A stretch of DNA of 64,000 bases. It comes from CAWVSB01 sp036960375 (GTDB taxonomy: Bacteria > Pseudomonadota > Gammaproteobacteria > Pseudomonadales > CAWVSB01). The stretch spans positions 186,001-250,000 of the forward strand of contig JBALVY010000001.1 in the NCBI GenBank assembly GCA_036960375.1, given 5' to 3'. This document shows positions 25,991-34,681 of this stretch, piece by piece (position 1 is the stretch's first letter; every line of letters begins with the position of its first letter). The position numbers were made by a program, and so were the translations under genes. The notes beneath the pieces are model-generated. The model saw only the letters and a list, made by a program, of their open reading frames with translations, did not search any database and was not told the DNA's origin.

Positions 25991-26683
25991 CTACTTGCTC
26001 TGTTTGTTGCCGCCGGCCAGGTCTTTACGTTTTTCCTGTTGGCCATAACTGGCGAACGCGGTGAGTACATCATCCATCTGCTCATTGCTCAATACCACAG
26101 GGCCGCCGATAGACAATGTGCCCCAGTAACAGTGAGCCTGCTCCTCCACCAGTTCAGCCAGTTTCAGGGCTCCGGGCAAATCAAGGCCGCAGGTAAGCTG
26201 GCCGTGGTTGGCGAGCAGACAGGCCATGGAGTTAGACAAGGCCTCAAGATTTGCCTGAGAGAGTTGCTTGCTGCCAAAGGTCGCATAGTCCGCCAGCGGA
26301 ATACCGTAACTACCCGTTGCAGCCACCATGTAGTGCATGGCAGGGATCGCTTTGCGTGCACATGCCAGAATTGTGGCGAAAGGCGAATGACAGTGAACCA
26401 CTGCAGAAACACCTGGCTTACCCCTGTAAACATCCGCATGCATCTGCCACTCACTAGAGGGAGTTAATTGGTCGGCGTCTATCTCGCCGTCCAGCGACAT
26501 GTGTACGATATGCTCGGGCAGCAACAGCTCAGGAGCGACCCCGGTGGGCGTGATCAACATGCCGTCAGCGGTGGCGGCGGAAACATTCCCCGACGTGCCC
26601 TTATTCAGCTTCTTCTCTCCCAGCGCCTTGAGAGTATCGACCACCGCCTGCCGGCTTTCGATATTATTAACGTATAGTTTCAT
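25991..26683 (-). CDS. Class II aldolase/adducin family protein (fuculose-phosphate aldolase-like)
   Basis: The 230-residue protein has the class II aldolase motifs: GTSGNVSA (phosphate binding) near residue 30, catalytic SSEWQMH, the zinc ligands HCHSPFA, and ANHGQ near residue 155. It resembles L-fuculose-1-phosphate or methylthioribulose-phosphate-type aldolases/dehydratases; the substrate cannot be fixed. The ATG overlaps the stop of an upstream remnant frame as TGATG, so it was once the second gene of a coupled operon whose first gene is now truncated. Its own promoter, if any, is not evident. Confidence 0.88.
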   Translation of the reverse strand: MKLYVNNIESRQAVVDTLKALGEKKLNKGTSGNVSAATADGMLITPTGVAPELLLPEHIVHMSLDGEIDADQLTPSSEWQMHADVYRGKPGVSAVVHCHSPFATILACARKAIPAMHYMVAATGSYGIPLADYATFGSKQLSQANLEALSNSMACLLANHGQLTCGLDLPGALKLAELVEEQAHCYWGTLSIGGPVVLSNEQMDDVLTAFASYGQQEKRKDLAGGNKQSK

Positions 26684-26793
26684 CAACGTAGGTCCTCATC
26701 GGCATTCATATTGCCCGCCTTCTGGCCTTTAGCCAAACCCGCCTGAAAGTCAGCGCAGAAGGAGCCGTCATAGACGACTTTTCTGAATTCTGG
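26683..26793 (-). pseudogene. C-terminal remnant of an unidentified gene coupled to the aldolase
   Basis: An open frame of 36 codons with no start (beginning PEFRKVVYDGSFCADFQ, ending NMNADEDLR) finishes in a TGATG overlap with the aldolase start. The composition is protein-like, and the stop/start overlap is a hallmark of operons, so this is probably the tail of a deleted gene. I do not recognise the family. Confidence 0.5.
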
Positions 26794-26917
26794 CTAAAAC
26801 GAAATTCATAGTCTACCATTACCAATACGCCAATCTCGGACTTCCTTCGCTACCGCTCACCAAATACTGGCTGAAAATATAAAAAATTAGCTACTACCTA
26901 AAATAGGAAACCTGAAC

Positions 26918-28567
26918 ATGATCCAAGACATTTTTAGAAGTAATCAGGCCCGCGCACTTTGCATTATTGGCGCAGTCGTAGCCAGCCTTGTTAGCCTTCA
27001 CGCTACGGCGGCAAGACCGATAGTTCACGATGCAGAATATTACATCGTCGAAGCCCAGAACGGAGAGCGATGGTCCGCCGAAGACAAAGATCTGGATACG
27101 AGGCTTGCCGAACTAAAAAAGCAGCATGGAAAAACACCCAACATCGTATACATTTTGTGGGATGACATGGCTTTTGGAGATGCCGGTATTCCTGCAATCA
27201 ATAAGTTAAGGGGTTTTGATACCCCAAATGTTAACAGAATGGCGGAAGAGGGCATTCTGTTTACCAGAATGTATGCCGAGCCTTCCTGCACCCCTACCAG
27301 AGCCGCTTTTATGACCGGTAGGCAGCCCTATCGCAACGGCATGTACATCCCCGGGTTTCCTGTAGAAAATGGTGGGCTTGCGGCTGAAGAAGTAACGATG
27401 GCTGAAGTATTATCAGCCGCAGGATATGCCACAGCATTCTATGGCAAGGGGCACCTAGGTGATATCGAAGAATCTTATTTAACAAACCAGGGATTTGACG
27501 AAGCCCTTTTCACCCCCTATAACCAGGTGCTGAGTTTATGGAACCCGGTGGGTGAAGGCGCAAACGCCGTTATGGGTATCGTGGAAAGTCAATTAACAAA
27601 AAGCCCTTATCAACTGGACAATAATTTCGTTCCACGCGGATGGGTAATGAACCTTGAAGGCAAGAAAGGAGAACAAGTTAAAGAGTGGGGACTACCCACC
27701 CACGAGGATTACTTAAAAGTAGATAGAGAGAGTGAAAAACGCACTATCGCGTTCATTCGAAAAAATGCAAAGTCTGAAAAGCCATTCTTTGTCTACTATT
27801 CGCCCCAGATGCTTTCTTTCCTGGCCAACCCGCAGAAAACCACCAGCAATCGAAGCTTATTAGGCGAGGCGTTTACAGTGCTGGATGCCTTTGTTGGACA
27901 AGTACTGGATGAGTTAAATACTTTAGGCATCGCGGAAAATACCCTGGTGGTGGCGATGGCGGATAACGGACCAATGGTTACCAACCCTCCCCCGGGACTC
28001 GGCATGACGGAAACCATATTCACAGGAGGCAAGGGAGATCATACAGAAGGGGGAGTACGGGTACCTGCCTTTGCCTGGTGGCCAGGAACTATTGAAGCCG
28101 ATTCCGTGGTTGGAGATATTATCCACGTAACAGACCTCTATACCACTTTTGCACGAATCGGAGGCGCAACATCTAACATCCCTACTGACAGGGTAGTAGA
28201 TGGAATTGATCAGACTTCTCTATTGTTAAATGGCGATACCTATAGCAGAAGAGACTATGTGCACATTTATACAGGTCTCCAACTAAAAGCTACGGTTAAA
28301 GGACAGTTCAAGCAAGATTGGACCCGCACTATCCCTGGAATGGTATCAGATTCATATTTTGATTTGCAAAATGATATTCGCGAAAAAGAGGGGCTGGAGG
28401 TTCCCTTGCTGCACTTTAATGCTGCCTTCGTTCGGATGAAAGAACGTCATCTGCATCTAAAAGAAAAGTATCCAGATAAGCCACAGGCAAAGGGTCCTGC
28501 ACTGACCGGCATTTCAAATGCGCGCCCTGAAACTAAAAACCTGGAAAAGCTCTACAACTCGTACTAA
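26918..28567 (+). CDS. Exported arylsulfatase (formylglycine-dependent sulfatase family)
   Basis: The 549-residue protein has an N-terminal signal peptide (cleavage near residue 32, HATA). It carries the sulfatase signature SCTPTRAAFMTGRQ, in which the Cys of CTPTR is the one converted to formylglycine. Other features are WDDMAFGDAG (metal Asp pair), GKGHLGD and MADNGPM. It should hydrolyse an organic sulfate ester in the periplasm; no maturase gene is in the window. An AGGAAA site precedes the ATG and a strong terminator follows, so it is monocistronic. Confidence 0.92.
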   Translation: MIQDIFRSNQARALCIIGAVVASLVSLHATAARPIVHDAEYYIVEAQNGERWSAEDKDLDTRLAELKKQHGKTPNIVYILWDDMAFGDAGIPAINKLRGFDTPNVNRMAEEGILFTRMYAEPSCTPTRAAFMTGRQPYRNGMYIPGFPVENGGLAAEEVTMAEVLSAAGYATAFYGKGHLGDIEESYLTNQGFDEALFTPYNQVLSLWNPVGEGANAVMGIVESQLTKSPYQLDNNFVPRGWVMNLEGKKGEQVKEWGLPTHEDYLKVDRESEKRTIAFIRKNAKSEKPFFVYYSPQMLSFLANPQKTTSNRSLLGEAFTVLDAFVGQVLDELNTLGIAENTLVVAMADNGPMVTNPPPGLGMTETIFTGGKGDHTEGGVRVPAFAWWPGTIEADSVVGDIIHVTDLYTTFARIGGATSNIPTDRVVDGIDQTSLLLNGDTYSRRDYVHIYTGLQLKATVKGQFKQDWTRTIPGMVSDSYFDLQNDIREKEGLEVPLLHFNAAFVRMKERHLHLKEKYPDKPQAKGPALTGISNARPETKNLEKLYNSY

Positions 28568-28591
28568 GCGACAGAAAACTATTAGCCATAC

Positions 28592-28636
28592 AAATGGGCC
28601 GCCTCAATCTAGTTTTTGAGGCAGCCCATTTTTCAT
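28592..28636 (+). terminator. Intrinsic terminator of the arylsulfatase gene
   Basis: AAATGGGCCGCCTCAA pairs with TTGAGGCAGCCCATTT (one mismatch) and is followed by a T-rich tail, 25 bp after the stop codon. Confidence 0.9.
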
Positions 28637-28690
28637 TTTCGGGTTTACTTAATTCAAGACCGGGATGGCGTCCACAGATGTGCGGAGGGT

Positions 28691-28739
28691 TTATTTAATC
28701 AAGACTCAGGTCAAAAAACGATCGTAGGTAATCGGCTTG
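28691..28739. repeat. 49-bp direct repeat, left copy, bounding the cassette block
   Basis: The 49 bp are identical to 35611-35659, where they encode the last 14 residues and stop of the exported protein at 35615-36166. Here they lie outside any gene. About 20 bp to the left is also related (roughly two-thirds identical), and 28644-28660 resembles the start of the repeat again. The two exact copies are 6,920 bp apart and enclose the integron-like block. Confidence 0.92.
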
Positions 28740-28876
28740 CGAAACAAAGTGGCGCAAGTCCGGCGCAGTAAAGCGGAGCCTATTTTACTGCTCCAACGCA
28801 CTCCAGACAACCTGAAAACCAACGACAACATTTCGTAAAGCTTGCGATGGGCAAGGTCTCTCGCTTGCTTGTATTG
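28740..28876. other. Non-coding end of the cassette block
   Basis: On the minus strand the GNAT stop codon lies in GCTTAACAA, which fits the attC inverse core (RYYYAAC), but a matching GTTRRRY core is not visible before the 49-bp repeat. It is probably a decayed attC half-site. Confidence 0.4.
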
Positions 28877-29437
28877 TTAAGCCTTGCTGGTTAAACACGC
28901 GAGATAGTAATACTGGTTGTTGTTATACTCAAACTCTTGAATAACATCCAGGCCAGCTTTTCGCGTGTGTGCCACAAAAGACCGTGGGTTTATTTTATTA
29001 ATGAAAGTGACAAGAACTGGATATCTCTTTTCCATTTCTTCTAACGCGTAGGAAAATATTCCTTCAAATACACCCTCACCGCGAACCGATTTATCTACAC
29101 ATACTGGTCCATATTGATATGAATTATCAATACTCAGAGAATAACCTTGATATTCTAGGTTTGATAGATCTTCCATCATGTGAGCGAACATTGGCCATTT
29201 TGACCAAAAGCCCCATGAGGCAGCCATTGCATAAGCAACAATTAAATTTTCTTTGATCGCAACAAAAAGGCCGCCCTCTTTCTCTATCAATTCAGCGAGC
29301 TGCTCTTCGTCGAAAGCAGTGGTGATGAAGCCATCTTTTTTATCTTCTTCGTTTATCGAGCCAACCTGATATCGATAATGAAGTTTGAGTATTTCATCAA
29401 TATCGTTATTCTCTGCTAATCGAAATTCAATTTTCAT
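28877..29437 (-). CDS. GNAT-family N-acetyltransferase
   Basis: Starting at ATG 29437, the 186-residue protein shows a GNAT fold: an N-terminal beta-alpha (IEFRLAENNDIDEILKLH), the central beta-4 (GGLFVAIKENLIVAYAMA), the acetyl-CoA loop region (VDKSVRGEGVFEGIFSYAL; a variant of R/QxxGxG/A) and the final INPRSFVAHTRKAGLDVI. The substrate is unknown. A longer upstream frame exists, but it reads through the attC-like spacer. It is the terminal gene of the minus-strand cassette-like block, which commonly carries acetyltransferases. Confidence 0.85.
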   Translation of the reverse strand: MKIEFRLAENNDIDEILKLHYRYQVGSINEEDKKDGFITTAFDEEQLAELIEKEGGLFVAIKENLIVAYAMAASWGFWSKWPMFAHMMEDLSNLEYQGYSLSIDNSYQYGPVCVDKSVRGEGVFEGIFSYALEEMEKRYPVLVTFINKINPRSFVAHTRKAGLDVIQEFEYNNNQYYYLACLTSKA

Positions 29438-29534
29438 AATTATGATTTCTTGCGCACTTAAATTAACTTGGGGCTTAAAGGCCAAGGTGTAACGATCGTG
29501 GTTTTTTGTTTGTCCCATGCCGGACCTCTCTAGT

Positions 29535-29621
29535 CGACGAAAAATTGCGTCCACTAAAGTGATACAAGGTCACACGCGTTTGCGTGTCCAGCCGAAGGCG
29601 ACTTTGATTGAATTGTTATGT
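29535..29621 (-). repeat. Degenerate attC-like site
   Basis: On the minus strand ACATAACAATTC opens the site as in the other attC sites here. An internal palindrome (GGACACGC, then GCGTGTGACC) follows, but the expected core GTTATG at the far end is missing. It follows the 29690-30169 gene and is probably inactivated. Confidence 0.4.
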
Positions 29622-29689
29622 GTTTTCATCAACTCAGTATTACTCATACTAGGACTTAGTTTTGGTTGCTATCGGAGCGCCGGGAAAAA

Positions 29690-30169
29690 CTAATAGTTAG
29701 TGCCAATATATTTGTCCATCTTGCTGACAAATCCCTTAATATAATTCTGTTTTGCCTCTTGATGCCACCACTTTCGGACCTCTGGTGTTGAGAACATATT
29801 CATTAGTTCGTAGGACATCGAATCAAGCACGTTATCTAGATCATCATCCTTAAAATATAAATCCGCATCAAATTGGCTATCAACATCTTCCAGCCAGATC
29901 ACATGCATTTCTACCAAAGCAATAAATCTCTCTAGATCAGCGCCATCTAGGGATTGTCCGCTTATTCCTTTGCGATATATTATTGCCAACTCGGCGTCTT
30001 GGGCAATAAGTTCAGGTATGCGCATTGCGACAGTGTTTGTATCATGAATAATCGTAGCGCGCGCAATCAAAGTGTTTTGTCGTATTTGAGCAGCGACATA
30101 AATAAGTGATGAAATAATGGCTATGACGCCGATGATTTCGGAAAGTGAGATAATTGCGTCCCAATTCAT
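29690..30169 (-). CDS. Small membrane-anchored protein of unknown function
   Basis: The 159-residue protein has one N-terminal membrane segment (about residues 5-27, EIIGVIAIISSLIYVAAQ) followed by QIRQNT and a cytoplasmic helical domain with acidic stretches and a WWHQEA motif. This architecture is common in marine gammaproteobacteria, often as stand-alone accessory genes, but its role is unknown. A GTTATGTG sequence 20-30 bp before the ATG looks like the leading edge of a cassette. Confidence 0.75.
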   Translation of the reverse strand: MNWDAIISLSEIIGVIAIISSLIYVAAQIRQNTLIARATIIHDTNTVAMRIPELIAQDAELAIIYRKGISGQSLDGADLERFIALVEMHVIWLEDVDSQFDADLYFKDDDLDNVLDSMSYELMNMFSTPEVRKWWHQEAKQNYIKGFVSKMDKYIGTNY

Positions 30170-30293
30170 CTCTTTAGTCCTCTAGACACATAACAGTTTC
30201 TTCTTTTAGCTAAGGCTTGTATTTCTCAACTAATTGTAGGGCAGACACTCAATAATTGCGCCCTCTTTTGGCGGCGTGTGTCCTTCTATCTTG

Positions 30294-32294
30294 CTAAACT
30301 AACTGCACATCGCTGATAACTTCCACAATACTGGGGCCTTCATAGTTAGCCGCGTCGATGATAGCCTGCTCCAGCTCATTCTTATTCGTCACTTTTATAC
30401 CCTTACCGCCACAGAGTTCAGCAAAAGCTGCGAACGATGGATTGTGCAGCGAGGTTTGCCAAACTTCCCATTGACCGGCCATCTGCTCTTTGGAGATTTT
30501 TCCCAGCTCTGAATTGTTCAGCAGCACATGGGTGATATTCATTTTGTACTTCACAGCTGTGGTGAAGTCCGCCAGATATTGACCAAAGCCACCATCCCCG
30601 GAAACAGAGAACACCGGGCGCCCACGATAATCGTCCTCCGCTTGCGTAGCGGCCCAGGCCCCCATTGCAGCGGGAAACGAAAAGCCAATAGACCCCAGGT
30701 AACCGGACATTAACACCCGTTGATTGCCTTTGGTTTCAAAATAGCGACCAAAGCTGTAGGTATTATTGCCAACATCCACGGCAATGACGGCATTCTCTGG
30801 AACCTGCTCTGATAACACCTGGAATATAACGGCGGAATTCAGGCCATTACCTCGATCATCGGCGGCTCGACTTTGCTTCTCGCTGCGCCACAGCCGCCAG
30901 CGTTCCGCCAGTTCGCCCGATTGATCCGAGCAGGCTAACTGCTCCGGGAGTTGCGCTTTCAGTTGCGCGACTGTCAGGCCAATTTCGCCCCATACAGGCA
31001 CCTCAACCGCATGAAATTTACCCAATGCCATACGATCAAAATCCACTTGAATAGTGGTCTTTTTCTTTTCAATACCGGTGTGATTGGAGAACGAGGCACC
31101 CAGCACTAATTGCAGGTCGCATTCGTTCATAAACCAACTGGCAATCGGTGTGCCAGAGCGACCGACGACACCCGCAGCCAACGCATGGCTATCCGGCATT
31201 TGACCTTTGGCTTTAAAGGTTGTGACCACCGGGCACTGAAGCTGCTCGGCGAACTTGATAATTTCAGACATCGAATCAAGCGCGCCGTAACCCACAATAA
31301 TCAGGGGGCGTTTCGCCTCAGCTAATAAATCGAGTGCTTGTTGAACGGCGTTAACATCGGGCGTAATTGCAGGCGATCCAATTCGACCTTGCGCAGTGGC
31401 CGGCACGTCATCCGTTTTTGCAGGCAACACCTGCACTTCGTCAGGGAAAATCAGGTTGGCGACATCGCGATTGACGATGGCATTTTTCAGCGCCAATGAC
31501 ATCAATTCCGTATGGCGGGAACTGTGCAGGACGGTTTGGTTAAACGAGCTAACCGGATCAAAAGCGCTGGCCAGATCAACTTCCTGGAAAGCGCCTGGGC
31601 CGAGAACCTGGGTATCGACTTGCCCGACTAATGCCAATACTGGCGCACGATCCACTTTGGCGTCCCACAGCCCGGTTAAAAGATTGGTCGCTCCCGGACC
31701 GGCAATGGCGAGACAGGCGGCTGGTCTGCCCGTTAACTTGGCATAACCAGACGCCGCGAATGCCGCCGCACCTTCATGCCGCACGCCGACAAAGGTTAAG
31801 CGGCCCTTGGACTCCTCTACGCGCAGCGCTTCAGCTAAACCCAAATTGGAATGACCAACAATACCGAACACATACTTCACGCCCCAGTTAGTCATGGTTT
31901 GAACCATAACATCGGACACCGTGGGCAGCGTTTCAATGGCTTTTTCTATGCCGACATAGATGCCATCATCGCGAGATTCTACCGGGAATAGCTCCTGGCC
32001 ATCCTCGTGCGCCCCGGGCGATTTTCCGGTAAACGGATCAAAATCCCAACCGTGCCAGGGGCAGCGAATCCAGCATTTGTCTTCAGCACCCGGCTCAATA
32101 GATCCTTCGCCGAGTGGCCCGCCCTGATGCGGACAACGGTTATCCATCGCTGCATACTCACCCTGATAACGCACCAGGCAGACCGACCGAACACCCGCTG
32201 TTACCGTTTTTACGCGATCTTCACCCAGCTCATTAATTTCAGCAACCTTATGCCATTCAGTCACCCTCGCTAAGGGGATAGCCTTATCTGACAT
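30294..32294 (-). CDS. Rieske [2Fe-2S]-thiamine-pyrophosphate enzyme fusion (acetolactate synthase/pyruvate oxidase-like)
   Basis: The 666-residue protein joins two modules. Residues ~5-115 form a Rieske domain with complete cluster ligands (CPHQGG and CPWHGW, 20-odd residues apart). Residues ~125-666 form a full TPP enzyme: catalytic Glu in VRHEGAAAF, the central domain, and the TPP/Mg motif SGDGGFGQYLADF with NNSELGKI. The TPP half resembles pyruvate oxidase and acetolactate synthase large subunits. A Rieske module at the N terminus suggests electron transfer from a TPP-bound intermediate. AAGGAGA precedes the ATG. At 2 kb it is large for an integron cassette and may be an independent insertion. 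No ferredoxin reductase gene is adjacent. Confidence 0.85.
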   Translation of the reverse strand: MSDKAIPLARVTEWHKVAEINELGEDRVKTVTAGVRSVCLVRYQGEYAAMDNRCPHQGGPLGEGSIEPGAEDKCWIRCPWHGWDFDPFTGKSPGAHEDGQELFPVESRDDGIYVGIEKAIETLPTVSDVMVQTMTNWGVKYVFGIVGHSNLGLAEALRVEESKGRLTFVGVRHEGAAAFAASGYAKLTGRPAACLAIAGPGATNLLTGLWDAKVDRAPVLALVGQVDTQVLGPGAFQEVDLASAFDPVSSFNQTVLHSSRHTELMSLALKNAIVNRDVANLIFPDEVQVLPAKTDDVPATAQGRIGSPAITPDVNAVQQALDLLAEAKRPLIIVGYGALDSMSEIIKFAEQLQCPVVTTFKAKGQMPDSHALAAGVVGRSGTPIASWFMNECDLQLVLGASFSNHTGIEKKKTTIQVDFDRMALGKFHAVEVPVWGEIGLTVAQLKAQLPEQLACSDQSGELAERWRLWRSEKQSRAADDRGNGLNSAVIFQVLSEQVPENAVIAVDVGNNTYSFGRYFETKGNQRVLMSGYLGSIGFSFPAAMGAWAATQAEDDYRGRPVFSVSGDGGFGQYLADFTTAVKYKMNITHVLLNNSELGKISKEQMAGQWEVWQTSLHNPSFAAFAELCGGKGIKVTNKNELEQAIIDAANYEGPSIVEVISDVQLV

Positions 32295-32369
32295 GGTCTT
32301 CTCCTTGGGTAAGTTGAAGGATTTCTGACAACCAAACGGCTCAATGTACGCTATAGATCGCCCCTAAGC

Positions 32370-32386
32370 TAGGGGCAAATATCGAG
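32370..32386. promoter_or_regulatory. Palindrome upstream of the Rieske-TPP gene
   Basis: GCCCCTA-AGC-TAGGGGC is a perfect 7-bp inverted repeat, 76 bp before the start codon, with no T run. It is a possible operator. The rest of 32295-32568 shows nothing else recognisable. Confidence 0.45.
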
Positions 32387-32568
32387 GTTGCCCATTACAT
32401 GACAGCAGGTCGCGTGGTGAGAGTCCGTAGTGAAAGCCGCGTACTTAAAAACGCATCGCCATCAGTCAATTTGTGTATTTGATGCCATTGCCAATAGAAC
32501 GAAACAATCTTTATTCAAAAGACCACTGGTTAAGGCCATATAGAGGTGGCTGTACCGAATACCACTTA

Positions 32569-33141
32569 TTAAGGCTTTTCCTCATGGACAAGCATTGTCA
32601 TGTATTTTGTAAATCGCCTTTTTCTGGTTTCAGGTTTCTTTGCACTTGTTAAGCCGTAAGCGATAACATAACGACTCGATTTATTAAGTGTTTCAAAAAA
32701 CTGTTTTACTCGCGTCTGACTTTCCAGTGCAGCTAAGAAATCTGCGGGGACCTCCATTTCACTGGCCACATAGGCGTTTTCCCATCGACCATCAGCTTTC
32801 GCTGCACGGACATGCACAAGCCCATATTCCTTCATCCGGCCTTCACTTATCAAACGTTCAACATGCTCTGTGTTCCTTTTAGACCAGTTGCTTCGTGCTG
32901 TTCTGGGAGTTAGCCGCTGAAGATAGGCTTGATCATTAACTGACTTTTTCACACCGTCAATCCAACCCCAGCATAAGACCTCTATCACCACATCATTCCA
33001 AGTAACACTTTGAATTCCAGTATTTTTCTTGAATATTTTTACCCACAACTCTCTTTCGGTTGCGTGATTCATATTGAGCCACTCGCCGAGATCTTTCGGT
33101 GTTGCAAATGACATGATTCTCAATGGGTCGGGTTCAGGCAT
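32569..33141 (-). CDS. YdeI/OmpD-associated family protein
   Basis: The 190-residue protein matches the YdeI-like family: an N-terminal lobe (FATPKDLGEWLNMNHATERELWVK), VLCWGWIDGVKKSVN, the motif RLTPRTARSNWSKRNTEHVE, and a C-terminal helical domain ending KPETRKRRFTKYMTML. Members are cytosolic and have been linked to stress or peptide resistance, without a known mechanism. The start may be the ATG at residue 1 or residue 10. It sits directly after an attC site and is typical integron-cassette cargo. Confidence 0.85.
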   Translation of the reverse strand: MPEPDPLRIMSFATPKDLGEWLNMNHATERELWVKIFKKNTGIQSVTWNDVVIEVLCWGWIDGVKKSVNDQAYLQRLTPRTARSNWSKRNTEHVERLISEGRMKEYGLVHVRAAKADGRWENAYVASEMEVPADFLAALESQTRVKQFFETLNKSSRYVIAYGLTSAKKPETRKRRFTKYMTMLVHEEKP

Positions 33142-33159
33142 CTAATGAGATTCTCTTCG

Positions 33160-33212
33160 GCATAACGCCTTTATCGTGGGAGGTTCATGTCCGACAGCAG
33201 CGCCTTGTTAGC
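33160..33212 (-). repeat. attC recombination site 1 (after the SDR cassette)
   Basis: On the minus strand the site runs from GCTAACAAGGCG to GGCGTTATGC, 53 bp, right after the SDR stop codon. The ends have the inverse-core/core arrangement seen in the other sites; the inner arms pair poorly. Confidence 0.6.
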
Positions 33213-33228
33213 TCTGATTGTACGCTGA

Positions 33229-34080
33229 CTAAATGTCCCCTGCTGTAAGAGGAGCAGGTTGTTTGCCATCAATATCAGTAAAGCCGTATGCTAGAGCAAG
33301 TTTTGCGGCAATGAGTATTTGTCCAGACTTCCGCATTATGTCCGAATCTGAAGCTAATGCCACTATTGAACGCCCAATAAATTGTGGAGATTCTGAATTA
33401 GATAAATCCAAATGTTCTGCACCTTTCAAAACTGTCTCAGTACGTACCATTCCAGGGTAAAGCGATACTACTGCTATATCATGTGAGCGCAGCTCTTCTG
33501 CCATGCAGGCTGTCATGCGGTCTGTCGCAGCTTTTGAGACTCCATATGCCACACCCTTATCATTTCGTTGAGATGCAAAAAATGAAAGATTCACAATTAG
33601 TCCTTTATCTTGAGCAAGCATCAAACGCACGGCATGCACGCTAGATACATAATGGGCACGGACTCCCGCCTGAAACATTGAATCCCAACGCGATATGGGC
33701 GTTGTCCAAAAACCGCGTTCCTTCCAAAATTCTGTGCCATTAGTGAAGTGCTCGTAGCCACCCCAAACGTTGTTTACTAATATATCAAGCTGGCTGTGCT
33801 CTTCTTGAATCCGTTTAAATACAGCTTCTACTTCCTCATCTACACAGTGATCACATTGGATAGCAATACACTTTCCGCCTAAAGAATTAATTTCATTGGC
33901 TGTGCTTGTTATTGAACCAGAAAGCTCAGAGTCTGATGTTCCCTCTTCTACAGTTCTTCCGGTGATGTATACAATCGCACCAGCTAAACCCAAGCTAAGA
34001 GCTATTCCTTTGCCAATCCCACGACTTGCTCCCGTCACAAGAACAATTTTACCTTTAAGCGGTTGAGCTAGCTTATTCAT
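33229..34080 (-). CDS. Short-chain dehydrogenase/reductase (DHRS1-like)
   Basis: The 283-residue SDR has TGASRGIG, TGR after beta-2 (favouring NADP), NNVWGG in place of NNAG, Ser in NLSFFASQ, and YGVSK. The insertion with GFWTTPISRWDSMFQAGVR is characteristic of the DHRS1-like subfamily. The substrate is unknown. It is flanked by attC sites on both sides, on the same strand as its cassette neighbours. Confidence 0.88.
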   Translation of the reverse strand: MNKLAQPLKGKIVLVTGASRGIGKGIALSLGLAGAIVYITGRTVEEGTSDSELSGSITSTANEINSLGGKCIAIQCDHCVDEEVEAVFKRIQEEHSQLDILVNNVWGGYEHFTNGTEFWKERGFWTTPISRWDSMFQAGVRAHYVSSVHAVRLMLAQDKGLIVNLSFFASQRNDKGVAYGVSKAATDRMTACMAEELRSHDIAVVSLYPGMVRTETVLKGAEHLDLSNSESPQFIGRSIVALASDSDIMRKSGQILIAAKLALAYGFTDIDGKQPAPLTAGDI

Positions 34081-34129
34081 CTTTTACTTAATTCCATTTC
34101 AAAATACTGCGGAAGCATAACCTCAAAGA

Positions 34130-34188
34130 GCTAACGCCAACAGCAAGCGCGCCGCTTTTAGGTGTCGCCTTGGCTGTTTTTGTTATGT
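34130..34188 (-). repeat. attC recombination site 2 (after the GFA cassette)
   Basis: This 59-bp site starts ACATAACAAAAACAGCCAAG and ends CTTGCTGTTGGCGTTAGC on the minus strand. The arms AACAGC(C)AAG(G)CG and CG..CTTGCTGTT pair with single extrahelical bases, separated from the AAC/GTT core by a 3-base unpaired spacer. That is the diagnostic attC geometry. Confidence 0.85.
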
Positions 34189-34191
34189 GTA

Positions 34192-34599
34192 TTACCCACG
34201 ATCTGCTGGATGATTGACACCATCATAGGTTGGGATACCTTGTATTTTTAAAGGATTTATACCCTCTAGGCAAGCTACATTAACCCCATACTGAGTTGGA
34301 TTTGACCTGCGTTGGTGGTGAGTATAGATACCGCAGTTATTGCAAAAATAATGCTTGGCAGTTTTTGTATTAAATTGATAGAGCTTTAACGCCTCGGAAC
34401 CTTTGAGAATATTAATGCCTGACAATGGGACGGATGCAGCTATTGCCCCTCTTCTACGGCACATAGAGCAATCGCAGCGACGTACATCAACTAGCCCATC
34501 AGGTAAGTCGAGTTCAATTTCAACGGTGCCACAGTGGCAAGTAGCCTTGTGCTTTAGTTGAATTTCTATTCCGTCAACTTCCTTCAAATTTATAGCCAT
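34192..34599 (-). CDS. GFA-family (glutathione-dependent formaldehyde-activating-like) zinc protein
   Basis: The 135-residue protein has the GFA zinc-binding pattern: CHCGTVE, CDCSMCRRRG and FCNNCGIYTHH. The family includes S-(hydroxymethyl)glutathione synthase, but most members have no assigned substrate and the name should be read as fold only. It is a cassette-type gene, with attC sites immediately before and after. Confidence 0.88.
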   Translation of the reverse strand: MAINLKEVDGIEIQLKHKATCHCGTVEIELDLPDGLVDVRRCDCSMCRRRGAIAASVPLSGINILKGSEALKLYQFNTKTAKHYFCNNCGIYTHHQRRSNPTQYGVNVACLEGINPLKIQGIPTYDGVNHPADRG

Positions 34600-34617
34600 A
34601 TTTGATTCCTTGTGAGC

Positions 34618-34680
34618 ACATAACGCCCGCCACAGCGGCGAGCAACTTGTTGTGAGTTCTGTTGATGGCGCTTGTTATGT
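34618..34680 (-). repeat. attC recombination site 3 (after the DUF1330 cassette)
   Basis: The 63-bp site has perfectly complementary 7-base ends (ACATAAC and GTTATGT), a 3-base mismatched spacer, then CGCC/GGCG arms. It begins one base after the DUF1330 stop codon, as expected for an integron cassette. Confidence 0.8.
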
Positions 34681-34681
34681 T

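Noticed and set aside
25844..26467. Open frame of about 200 codons on the plus strand
   Set aside because: It is antisense to the aldolase gene, which has complete catalytic motifs; the plus-strand translation shows no domain.
28740..28800. GC-rich stretch with GCAAGTCC resembling a tRNA-like arm
   Set aside because: No cloverleaf with acceptor, anticodon and T-arm could be drawn; no tRNA gene was seen at either island boundary.
30190..30296. Possible attC between the Rieske-TPP gene and the 29690-30169 gene
   Set aside because: A GTTATGTG core is present, but the inverse core is only TTTAGCAAG and the arms do not pair; too weak to list as a site.
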